Assembly (NCBI GenBank): GCA_023384455.1
Contig: JAHDWH010000043.1
Location: 1 to 35,100 of the forward strand
Length of the DNA stretch: 35,100 nucleotides
DNA from: Caldilineaceae bacterium
GTDB lineage: Bacteria > Chloroflexota > Anaerolineae > Caldilineales > Caldilineaceae
Direction: 5' to 3'
Under the pieces are notes generated by a model, which was not told the DNA's origin, made no database searches, and was given only the letters and a program-made list of their open reading frames with translations. The position numbers were made by a program, and so were the translations under genes. This document shows, one piece after another, positions 24,552-31,211 of the stretch (positions are counted from its first letter, which is position 1; every line of letters starts with the position of its first letter).

Positions 24552-25271
24552 ATGATCGCAATCCTTGACTACGGCGTGGGCAATCTGCGCAGCGTCTACC
24601 ACTCCTTTGAAGCTGTGGCCGCGCCTCTGGGTATTCAAGTGGACATTGTGGACAAACCCACGGACCTGACCCGCTGGCAGGCGGTTGTCCTGCCCGGTCA
24701 GGGCGCGTTTGGTGACAGCGTAGACAACCTGCGCCGTCAGGGCTTTGTCGAACCCCTGTTGGAGAGTGTGGACGCGGGCCTGCCCCTGCTGGGCATCTGC
24801 GTGGGGATGCAGCTTCTCTTTGACGAGAGCGAGGAGATGGGCCAGCACGAGGGGCTGCATCTGATCCCCGGACGGGTGCGCCGCTTCCCGGCGGCCATGC
24901 CCGACCCTTCCCGGCCCGGCCATCTGCTGCGGGTGCCCCAAATCGGCTGGAATCAACTCCACCGCCGCCAGGACGACCGGCTGCTGGATGGCGTGACCGA
25001 TGCCACCTACGCCTACTTTGCCCACAGCTACTACTGCGACGCCTCCGACCCGTCGTCGGTCCTGGCCGTCACCGACTACGGCATCGACTACCCGTCGATT
25101 GTCCGCTACCGCAACGCCTGGGGCATCCAGCCCCACCCGGAAAAGAGCCACACTGTCGGCCTGCGCATTCTGGGCAATTTTATGAAAATGGTGATGGAGG
25201 GGGCAGGGACTGGAGACCGGGGACTGGGGACTGGAGAACAGTCTGCCCAATCTCCAATCCCCAGTCCCTAA
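24552..25271 (+). CDS. hisH: imidazole glycerol phosphate synthase, glutaminase subunit
   Basis: A protein of 239 residues. The class-I glutamine amidotransferase triad is present: Cys83 in LLGICVGMQ, His195 and Glu197 in GIQPHPEKS (the usual Phe before the His is Pro here). Other landmarks are DYGVGNLRS at the start, PGQGAFGD and FAHSYY. It releases ammonia from glutamine for HisF, which makes imidazole-glycerol phosphate and AICAR. The gene opens the his cluster. The natural protein seems to end near residue 216; the last 23 residues (GAGTGDRGLGTGEQ and on) are coded by the 7-base periodic repeat and are probably an acquired tail. Confidence 0.95.
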   Translation: MIAILDYGVGNLRSVYHSFEAVAAPLGIQVDIVDKPTDLTRWQAVVLPGQGAFGDSVDNLRRQGFVEPLLESVDAGLPLLGICVGMQLLFDESEEMGQHEGLHLIPGRVRRFPAAMPDPSRPGHLLRVPQIGWNQLHRRQDDRLLDGVTDATYAYFAHSYYCDASDPSSVLAVTDYGIDYPSIVRYRNAWGIQPHPEKSHTVGLRILGNFMKMVMEGAGTGDRGLGTGEQSAQSPIPSP

Positions 25272-25294
25272 TCCCCAATCCCCAATCCCCAATC
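25206..25294. repeat. 7-base periodic repeat forming a large hairpin
   Basis: The left half holds GGGACTG, GAGACCG, GGGACTG, GGGACTG, GAGAACA (25206-25240). The right half holds seven CCCAATC-type heptamers in strict register (25246-25294). The halves are largely complementary. The left half codes the tail of HisH, the hisH stop (25269-25271) lies in the right half, and the ATG of the next gene comes 3 bases after the last unit. Confidence 0.92.
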
Positions 25295-25297
25295 CCT

Positions 25298-25882
25298 ATG
25301 CTCTACCTCATCACCCACGCCCACACGCAACAGAAGAAGGAGATCGACGCCACCCGCTGGGAACTCTCCCCGGCGGGGCGAGAGCAGGCGGCGGCATTGG
25401 CGCGCCTGCCTTTTTGGGATGGGGTGGAGCGGATTGTGCGCAGCAGTGAACCGAAGACCCGGCTGACCGTCGCGCCGGTGCTGGCAGAGCGGCGGCTGGC
25501 GATGACTGTCGATCCCCGCTACGACGAACTGCGCCGGGGCAGTGCCTGGGTGGGCGACTACGGCGCACGGGTGGCGGAGGTCTTCGCCCGCCCGGACGCT
25601 TCCATCGGCGGCTGGGAGAGCGCTTCCGACGCGCTGACCCGTTTTCTGGAGGGTATCCACGCCCTGGCCGACGCCTTCCCCCGCGAAACAATCGCGCTGG
25701 TCGGCCACGGGCTGACTTTCAGCCTCTTTCGGGCGCATCTGCTGGGGCTGGCGCGGGTGGACTTTGGCGATTGGCAGCGGCTCTCTTTTTGCGCTTTGGC
25801 CCAGGTGGAATGGCCCGTACTCCGGTTGGCACAGGATTTTCAGCCCATACCCGGCGCGCCGGAGATTGAAAGAGGAGGATAA
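25298..25882 (+). CDS. histidine-phosphatase (phosphoglycerate-mutase-like) family protein
   Basis: A protein of 194 residues. The phosphate-accepting His7 stands in LITHAHT instead of the usual RHG; the next His (137) is in ALVGHGLT. Arg48 lies in the RSSEP segment (family S-x-xxR region) and Glu77 in YDELRRG. Replacement of the first Arg of RHG weakens the phosphate pocket, so activity is less sure than the fold. Members remove phosphate from small metabolites. Its place between hisH and hisA makes it a candidate histidinol-phosphatase or a remover of pathway by-products, but nothing in the sequence proves this. No Shine-Dalgarno site precedes the ATG, which directly follows the periodic repeat. 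Its stop overlaps the leader of the next gene. Confidence 0.82.
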   Translation: MLYLITHAHTQQKKEIDATRWELSPAGREQAAALARLPFWDGVERIVRSSEPKTRLTVAPVLAERRLAMTVDPRYDELRRGSAWVGDYGARVAEVFARPDASIGGWESASDALTRFLEGIHALADAFPRETIALVGHGLTFSLFRAHLLGLARVDFGDWQRLSFCALAQVEWPVLRLAQDFQPIPGAPEIERGG

Positions 25883-25885
25883 AAA

Positions 25886-26764
25886 TTGTCCCATCTCTCC
25901 CTCGAATTTCTCGGCACATCCGGGGCCATCCGCACACCCCGCCCTGGCTGCGGCTGTCGGCTTTGCGTCCAGGCCCGGCGCGGTGGCATCCCCTGGGAGC
26001 GGGGCGGGCCCAGCGTCTTTGTCCACGGCCCGAATGTGCTCATCGACACCCCGGAAGAGAGCGCGATGCAGGTCAACCGGGCTGGGATCGGCCCGATTGC
26101 CGCCGGCTTCTACAGCCACTGGCACCCCGACCACACCGCAGGTAGGCGTATGTGGGAGACCCGCAACTGGGACTTTCGCAACTGGCCGCCCAATCACATC
26201 TGCACCCCCATCTACCTGCCGCCCAACGTCGTGCGGGATTTTGGTATTTTTATGGGGCTGAAGGAAAACTTTGACTATTGGCAGGAGAAGGGGCTGGTGG
26301 ATGTGCGCCGTATGGACCGCCCGGTTTCCCTGGGCGGCTGGCGCATCACCGCCCACCCGGTCCACGAGGAGTACGTCTACGCTTTTCTCTTTGAGGAAGA
26401 AGAAACGGAGGGGGATAGCCCACGCCGGGTGCTGATCGCGATGGACGAACTCTACGGCTGGTCGCCGCCCGCTGAATTTGTGGGCGTGGACCTGGCCGTG
26501 CTGCCCACCGGTATCTTCGAATTCAACCCCTTCAGCGGCGAACGGCGTATGTCCCCGGACCATCCGGTGTTGGAACGGGAGGCCACCTGGCGGCAGACGG
26601 TAGAGATGGTGGAGCAGTTGCAGGCCAAACGGGTTGTCTTCGCCCACATCGAAGAACCGGACGGCAATTCCCCCGAAGAACTGCTGCTGCTGGCCGACGA
26701 ACTGCACCGCACCCGTGGATGGAATGTTACCTTCGCCTATGATACACTCGTGGTAGAGTTGTGA
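25886..26764 (+). CDS. PhnP-like metallo-beta-lactamase-fold hydrolase
   Basis: A protein of 292 residues. The start is a TTG at 25886, chosen because AGAGGAGG lies 7 bases upstream. The metal-binding motif [10 protein letters not shown] (His78, His80, Asp82, His83) marks the metallo-beta-lactamase fold. A preceding [11 protein letters not shown] cluster (Cys22, Cys24, Cys27) resembles the zinc-binding loop of PhnP, which opens 5-phosphoribosyl 1,2-cyclic phosphate. AMDELYG and VVFAHIEE supply later ligands. In the PhnP family the substrate is a damaged form of phosphoribosyl diphosphate. That gives a plausible link with the histidine pathway, which starts from this compound, but the assignment to that exact reaction is inference. 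Confidence 0.85.
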   Translation: MSHLSLEFLGTSGAIRTPRPGCGCRLCVQARRGGIPWERGGPSVFVHGPNVLIDTPEESAMQVNRAGIGPIAAGFYSHWHPDHTAGRRMWETRNWDFRNWPPNHICTPIYLPPNVVRDFGIFMGLKENFDYWQEKGLVDVRRMDRPVSLGGWRITAHPVHEEYVYAFLFEEEETEGDSPRRVLIAMDELYGWSPPAEFVGVDLAVLPTGIFEFNPFSGERRMSPDHPVLEREATWRQTVEMVEQLQAKRVVFAHIEEPDGNSPEELLLLADELHRTRGWNVTFAYDTLVVEL

Positions 26765-26770
26765 GAAGAG

Positions 26771-26835
26771 GCGAGTTGCGAATTGCGAGTTGCGAACGGA
26801 CTCGCAATTCGCAATCCGCAACTCGCAATTCGCCT
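26771..26835. repeat. 7-base periodic repeat forming a hairpin before hisA
   Basis: GCGAGTT, GCGAATT, GCGAGTT, GCGAACG (26771-26798), then CTCGCAA, TTCGCAA, TCCGCAA, CTCGCAA, TTCGCCT (26801-26835). The halves pair almost fully. It starts 6 bases after the MBL stop and ends 23 bases before the hisA ATG. Confidence 0.92.
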
Positions 26836-26858
26836 ATCCTTTCACGAGCAGAAAATCA

Positions 26859-28097
26859 ATGATTATCTACCCCGCAATTGACCTGCGCCAGGGCCGCTGT
26901 GTGCGTCTGCGCCAGGGCGACCCCAACGCAGAGACCGTTTTTGGCGAAGACCCGGCGGCGATGGCCCGCCACTGGGAGAGCCAGGGCGCCGAGTGGCTGC
27001 ATGTGGTCAATCTGGACGGCGCCTTCGACTACGCCCTGGCCGTGGTAGAGGGCGGGCCGTCTGCCGTCATCACCCGGCTGGACGGACCCAACGACCCCCT
27101 GCCCAGCGCTGAATTGCCGATAAACTTGCGCTGTCTGCAACGCATCCGCAAGGCCGTCTCCGTGCCCATCCAGTTTGGTGGGGGGATGCGCAGCCTGGAC
27201 GACATTCGCCTTGCCCTCCAATTGGGCGCGGACCGGGTGGTGCTGGGCACTGCCGCGGTGAAGAACCCGGAGCTGGTGCGGGATGCGATTGCCGAATGGG
27301 GGGCGGAGCGGATTGTGGTGGGCATCGACGCTCGGGATGGCAAAGTGGCGACCCACGGCTGGCAGGAGACCAGCGACCTGGACGTAATCGAGTTGGGCCA
27401 CCGGATGGCCGCGCTGGGTGTGCGTCGGGTGGTCTACACCGACATCAGCCGGGACGGGATGCTGACCGGCGTCAATGTGGAAGCCACGGCCAGACTGGGG
27501 GATATGACCGATCTGCTGGTGATCGCCAGCGGCGGCGTTGCCAACATCGACGATATCCGGGCGCTGAAAGGCCACGAACATTTTAACATCGAAGGTGTGA
27601 TCAGCGGCCAGGCCATCTACACCGGCAGCCTGGACGTGGCCGAGGCCATCGCCGTGGGCAACGAACCCCTGCGCCGTACCAGCGCGGGTCTGCTGCCCTA
27701 TCGCCATACCCCGGACGGCGTGCGGGTGCTCCTGCTCTGGAACATCTTTTTTGAGCAGTGGCAGTTCCCCCGGGGCGGCAAAGAGGACGGGGAGAGCGAA
27801 CTGACCTGCGCCCAGCGGGAATTCAGCGAAGAGACCGGGCTGTCTGTCCTGCGTGTCCACGAGGATTTCCGCTCCACCCTGCGCTATGTGGCCCGCATTC
27901 GCCACCACGACATCGAGCGCACAATCGTCTACTACCTGGCCGAGGCTGGGCCGGGCGCAACCGTTCTGCACGACGACGACCACAGCGAATTCCGCTGGGT
28001 CTCCCTGGCCGAAGCCCGCCTTTTGCTGATGGAAACATCCCCCGAACAGCTACCCGCGCTGGACGCGGCGCACGAGTACTTTTCCGTCTCTATCTGA
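26859..28097 (+). CDS. hisA: HisA (ProFAR isomerase) fused to a C-terminal Nudix hydrolase domain
   Basis: A protein of 412 residues. The ATG at 26859 begins [12 protein letters not shown]; an open frame to 26790 runs back through the periodic repeat and is rejected. Residues 1-267 are a complete HisA barrel: Asp8, Asp157 (GIDARDG) and Thr194 ([12 protein letters not shown]) mark the catalytic positions. A family insertion of about 25 residues follows NLDGAF. HisA isomerises ProFAR to PRFAR in histidine synthesis. Residues 270-412 are a Nudix domain with a perfect box (Gly306-x5-Glu312-x7-Arg320-Glu-Phe-x-Glu324-Glu325-x-Gly327-Leu), most like bis(5'-nucleosyl)-tetraphosphatases. HisA normally ends near 240-260. 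The fused domain might cleave a nucleotide by-product, or even replace a pyrophosphatase step, but this is conjecture. The stop codon is the first base group of the next repeat. Confidence 0.95.
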   Translation: MIIYPAIDLRQGRCVRLRQGDPNAETVFGEDPAAMARHWESQGAEWLHVVNLDGAFDYALAVVEGGPSAVITRLDGPNDPLPSAELPINLRCLQRIRKAVSVPIQFGGGMRSLDDIRLALQLGADRVVLGTAAVKNPELVRDAIAEWGAERIVVGIDARDGKVATHGWQETSDLDVIELGHRMAALGVRRVVYTDISRDGMLTGVNVEATARLGDMTDLLVIASGGVANIDDIRALKGHEHFNIEGVISGQAIYTGSLDVAEAIAVGNEPLRRTSAGLLPYRHTPDGVRVLLLWNIFFEQWQFPRGGKEDGESELTCAQREFSEETGLSVLRVHEDFRSTLRYVARIRHHDIERTIVYYLAEAGPGATVLHDDDHSEFRWVSLAEARLLLMETSPEQLPALDAAHEYFSVSI

Positions 28098-28162
28098 CAA
28101 ACTGACAGGGCGATAAGGTGAATGAATCTCCTTGCCACCCTGTCACTTTGTCACCCTGTCAT
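28095..28162. repeat. 8-base periodic repeat forming a hairpin before hisF
   Basis: TGACAAAC, TGACAGGG, CGATAAGG, TGAATGAA (28095-28126), then CTTGCCAC, CCTGTCAC, TTTGTCAC, CCTGTCAT (28131-28162). The first TGA is the hisA stop codon. The right half is the same octamer family as 3123-3170. Confidence 0.9.
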
Positions 28163-28176
28163 CTCCTGGAGTTTCT

Positions 28177-28974
28177 ATGCTTGCCAAACGCATTATCCCC
28201 TGCCTGGACGTAAAAGAGGGCCGGGTGGTCAAGGGTGTCAATTTTGTCGATCTGGTGGACGCGGGGGACCCGGTGGAGCAGGCCCGGGTCTACGACCGGG
28301 AGGGCGCGGACGAGCTGGTCTTTCTCGACATCACCGCCACCCACGAGGCCCGGGAGATTGTGGCCGAGATGGTGCGCAAAGTGGCCGACGCTGTATTCAT
28401 CCCCTTTACCGTCGGCGGGGGTATCCGCAGCGTGGAAGATATGCGGGCCATCCTCCTGGCCGGCGCGGACAAAGTGAGCATCAACAGCGCGGCGGTCAGG
28501 AATCCGGAGATTATCAGCGAAGGCGCGCAGCGTTTCGGCAGCCAGTGTATCGTCGTGGCGATGGATGCCCGCCGCCGCCAGGGGGACGACCTGGCCGCCC
28601 GGGGCCCCGGCTGGGATATTTTTGTCAGCGGCGGGCGCATCAACACCCGCCTGGACGCGGTGGAATGGGCCAAAAAAGTCGAGCGCCTGGGCGCGGGGGA
28701 GATTCTGCTCACTTCTATGGACGGGGATGGCACGCTGGAAGGCTATGACGTATCTCTGACCAGAGCCATCTCCGACGCGGTGAGAATTCCGGTCATCGCC
28801 AGCGGAGGCGCGGGCAAAGCCGCCGACTTCGTGTCGGCTGTCACCGACGGGGGCGCGGCCGCGGCCCTGGCTGCCAGCCTCTTCCACTTCCGCCAACTGA
28901 GTGTGATGGATGTGAAGCGGCATATGCAGGCAGCGGGTGTGGCCGTGCGGATTCCTGAAGGGATGACGGGATAA
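28177..28974 (+). CDS. hisF: imidazole glycerol phosphate synthase, cyclase subunit
   Basis: A protein of 265 residues. The ATG at 28177 follows GGAG; the frame is open upstream through repeat sequence, which is not counted. The barrel shows Asp11 (IIPCLD) and Asp130 (VVAMDARR), the two catalytic aspartates, and the phosphate-binding loops VGGGIRS, SGG and TSMDGDGT. HisF uses ammonia channelled from HisH to turn PRFAR into imidazole-glycerol phosphate and AICAR. It closes the his group (hisH, phosphatase-like, MBL, hisA-Nudix, hisF) in one direction. Length and motifs are standard. A perfect 12-base hairpin begins in its stop codon. Confidence 0.97.
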   Translation: MLAKRIIPCLDVKEGRVVKGVNFVDLVDAGDPVEQARVYDREGADELVFLDITATHEAREIVAEMVRKVADAVFIPFTVGGGIRSVEDMRAILLAGADKVSINSAAVRNPEIISEGAQRFGSQCIVVAMDARRRQGDDLAARGPGWDIFVSGGRINTRLDAVEWAKKVERLGAGEILLTSMDGDGTLEGYDVSLTRAISDAVRIPVIASGGAGKAADFVSAVTDGGAAAALAASLFHFRQLSVMDVKRHMQAAGVAVRIPEGMTG

Positions 28975-29016
28975 TCAGCAGACCACACCCGAAGCAACCA
29001 TCGCGGTCTGCTGATT
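28973..29016 (+). terminator. hairpin at the hisF stop
   Basis: The perfect 12-base arms AATCAGCAGACC (28973-28984) and GGTCTGCTGATT (29005-29016) enclose 20 bases. There is no T-run, so it may be a termination or processing signal rather than a standard terminator. Confidence 0.5.
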
Positions 29017-29059
29017 GTCCAAGCATCCCACAATCCATCGTGCGAAAGAGTTCAGACCT

Positions 29060-29833
29060 ATGCATGACAGCCTGACCGCCCCACTTCTCATCGGACTTAC
29101 CACCAAACACGGCAACGCCGAGTGGGTGGAAAAGAACACCCACAATTATCTGGCGATGCTGGCCGAGCTGGGCGCGACACCTGTTCTGCTTTCACCGGAC
29201 GCGCCAGCCCGCCTGCCAGATGGCACGCGCTATGCGCCGGACAGTCTGGGCCGGTTGCCAGGGGCCGTGCTGGATCATCTGGACGGGCTAATCCTCTCCG
29301 GCGGGGGGGATGTCCACCCCCGCTATTTTGGCGCAGAACTGGCCGGGGCCAATCCGGACACGATTTCGGAGGCCAGGGATGAGTTAGAGTTGGCCCTGGC
29401 CCGGCAGGCGCTGGCCCAGGATTTGCCCCTCTTTGGCATCTGCCGGGGCTGTCAGGTCTTGAATGTGGCTGCCGGGGGCGGGATGGTGCAGGACTTTCCC
29501 AACCACCGCTCTTCGACCGAGAATCCGGTGTTGCATCAGGTGGCACTCTCCCCCCAAAGCCGTCTGGCCGGGATGATCGGCAGCCCGACTCTGGCCGTCA
29601 ACACCTATCACCACCAGGGGGTGGATGGGGCCACCCTTGCGCCGGGAATGCGGGCCGCGGCCTTTTCCTGCGCGCCGGATGACTGGCTCATCGAAGCCTT
29701 TGAAAGCCCGTCCCATCGCTGGGTGGTGGGTGTGCAGTGGCATCCTGAACGCATCTTCGAACTGCCTGACGGCCATCGGCGGCTGTGGGGTAGCTTTGTG
29801 GATGCCTGTCAGGAGGGAAAGAAAGGGAAATAG
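29060..29833 (+). CDS. gamma-glutamyl-GABA hydrolase-like class-I glutamine amidotransferase (peptidase C26)
   Basis: A protein of 257 residues from the ATG at 29060 (upstream in-frame codons from 29015 overlap the hairpin and are less likely). Cys128 stands in LFGICRGCQ and the His/Glu pair in VQWHPERIF; SGGGDVHPRYF and the ARDELE segment are typical of PuuD-like hydrolases. Family members cleave gamma-glutamyl amide bonds, for example gamma-glutamyl-GABA in putrescine breakdown. No putrescine genes are seen nearby, so the substrate is open. It lies 86 bases after hisF in the same direction and may be a separate unit. Confidence 0.88.
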   Translation: MHDSLTAPLLIGLTTKHGNAEWVEKNTHNYLAMLAELGATPVLLSPDAPARLPDGTRYAPDSLGRLPGAVLDHLDGLILSGGGDVHPRYFGAELAGANPDTISEARDELELALARQALAQDLPLFGICRGCQVLNVAAGGGMVQDFPNHRSSTENPVLHQVALSPQSRLAGMIGSPTLAVNTYHHQGVDGATLAPGMRAAAFSCAPDDWLIEAFESPSHRWVVGVQWHPERIFELPDGHRRLWGSFVDACQEGKKGK

Positions 29834-29842
29834 GGAACGGTA

Positions 29843-29965
29843 GGATGCATCCCAGAAATGGGGGCAACCGATTCCGGGAATCGACCAGGCGATCTCCGGC
29901 CTGGACAAATGGTTTGGTCGATTCCCGGAATCAGCTACTCGCACCCCCAATTTGGGACGCACCCG
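29843..29965. repeat. nested palindrome, copy 2 of the GATTCCGGGAATC family
   Basis: Inner arms GATTCCGGGAATCGACCA (29870-29887) and TGGTCGATTCCCGGAATC (29915-29932) pair over 18 bases. Outer arms around GGATGCATCCCA (from 29843) and its imperfect complement ending near 29965 extend the hairpin. The inner core is the same family as 3741-3804. Confidence 0.85.
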
Positions 29966-30037
29966 AACGGCAAACGGTGAATAGTGAACTGTGAATGACT
30001 GGGCTACACTTGCCACCTGCCACCTGCCACCTGCCAT
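29966..30037. repeat. two 7-base periodic repeats upstream of queA
   Basis: AACGGCA, AACGGTG, AATAGTG, AACTGTG, AATGACT (29966-30000), then TTGCCAC, CTGCCAC, CTGCCAC, CTGCCAT (30010-30037), the last unit touching the queA ATG. The two series are unrelated to each other in sequence. Confidence 0.88.
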
Positions 30038-31132
30038 ATGCAAACCTCCCTCTTCGACTACGACCTTCCCCCATCCTGCATCGCCCAGCAGCCCGCTGCT
30101 CCCCGGGACAGCAGTCGGCTGCTCGTGCTGCACCGGGCGACCGGCGAGATTGAGCATCGCCATTTTCGGGACATCGGCGAGTACTTGCGGGCTGGGGATC
30201 TGCTGGTCGGCAACGACAGTAGGGTGATCCCGGCCCGGCTGCACGGCCACAAATCGACCGGCGGCGCAGTGGAGATTTTCCTGTTGCGCCAGTTGGATGA
30301 GCCGGGTTGCCAGTGGGAATCGCTTGTGCGCGGGCGTGGGCTGGGCGAAGGCGCGGAGATTTTCCTCGCTTCTGGGGAACTCTCCCTGCGCGCTCGGATC
30401 ACGGCTGTTTTGCCCAGCGGCGCACGCACAGTCACCTTTTCCGCGCCCATCCGCCCCTATCTGGACGAACTGGGCGAGATTCCCCTGCCCCCTTATATCA
30501 CCGCATACGCCGGCGACCGGGAGCGCTATCAGACGATTTACAGCCGACCGGAAGGGAGTGTGGCCGCGCCCACGGCGGGCCTGCATTTTACACCGGAACT
30601 GCTGCTGGCTTTGCGGGAGAAAGGGGTAGACTGGGAGACCGTCACCCTCCACGTGGGGCTGGACACCTTTCGCCCGGTGAGTGTGGAGCGGGTGGAAGAT
30701 CACGCGATTCACACCGAATGGGCGGGTCTGTCGGCGCAAACGGCCAGGCGGATCAACGAAACCACTCTGACCGGGGGACGGGTGGTGGCTGTGGGCACAA
30801 CTTCTGTGCGCACGCTGGAGTGGGGCGGCACGGGCAGCCAGGGCATCGACCCCTACGATACGGAAGCCTGCCCCTGGAAACGGGTGGCGGCCTTCGAGGG
30901 GGCGGTCAATCTCTTCATCCGCCCTGGCTACCGCTACCGGGCGGTGGATGGGCTGATCACCAACTTTCACCTGCCCCGCTCATCCCTGCTGATGCTGGTC
31001 AGCGCCTTTGTGGCCCAGGCCCATCCCGGCGATGTAGACGCGGGGCGGCGTATTCTGCTGCAAAGTTACGCGGTCGCCAAAGCCGAAGGCTACCGCTTCT
31101 TCAGCTTTGGCGACGCAATGCTCATCCTGTAA
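30038..31132 (+). CDS. queA: S-adenosylmethionine:tRNA ribosyltransferase-isomerase
   Basis: A protein of 364 residues. It transfers and isomerises the ribosyl part of S-adenosylmethionine onto preQ1 in tRNA to make epoxyqueuosine. Landmarks are FDYDLPPSCIAQQPAAPRDSSRLLVL at the start, NDSRVIPARL, the conserved PTAGLHFTPELL, THVGLDTFRPV-like TLHVGLDTFRPV, and TNFHLPRSSLLMLVSAF near the end. The family is normally 340-360 residues, so length fits. The start is the ATG at 30038. No Shine-Dalgarno site precedes it; the 7-base repeat abuts the ATG, so initiation may be leaderless or weak. No preQ1 riboswitch was recognised in the 204-base leader region. A converging terminator follows. Confidence 0.95.
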   Translation: MQTSLFDYDLPPSCIAQQPAAPRDSSRLLVLHRATGEIEHRHFRDIGEYLRAGDLLVGNDSRVIPARLHGHKSTGGAVEIFLLRQLDEPGCQWESLVRGRGLGEGAEIFLASGELSLRARITAVLPSGARTVTFSAPIRPYLDELGEIPLPPYITAYAGDRERYQTIYSRPEGSVAAPTAGLHFTPELLLALREKGVDWETVTLHVGLDTFRPVSVERVEDHAIHTEWAGLSAQTARRINETTLTGGRVVAVGTTSVRTLEWGGTGSQGIDPYDTEACPWKRVAAFEGAVNLFIRPGYRYRAVDGLITNFHLPRSSLLMLVSAFVAQAHPGDVDAGRRILLQSYAVAKAEGYRFFSFGDAMLIL

Positions 31133-31162
31133 GAACTTCTCCGGGAGGGAAGCGGATCGACT

Positions 31163-31183
31163 CCTCCCCCAAAGTGGGGGAGG
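31163..31183. terminator. bidirectional terminator between queA and the subtilase gene
   Basis: CCTCCCCC (31163-31170), loop AAAGT, GGGGGAGG (31176-31183): a perfect 8-base stem between two convergent genes. No long T-run on either side. Confidence 0.6.
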
Positions 31184-31211
31184 TTGGGAGGGGATGAGCA
31201 GTTACTCCGTT

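Noticed and set aside
25206..25294. CRISPR-like repeat
   Set aside because: Units are only 7 bases, contiguous and without unique spacers; no cas gene is near.
25268..26821. A 517-residue open frame on the minus strand
   Set aside because: Antisense to the phosphatase-like and MBL genes, which have clear motifs; the frame crosses the periodic repeats.
29834..30037. preQ1 riboswitch before queA
   Set aside because: The region is filled by the palindrome and periodic repeats, and no preQ1 aptamer pattern was seen.
29384..30970. A 528-residue open frame on the minus strand
   Set aside because: Antisense to the C26 hydrolase and queA, and it crosses the palindrome and periodic repeats.
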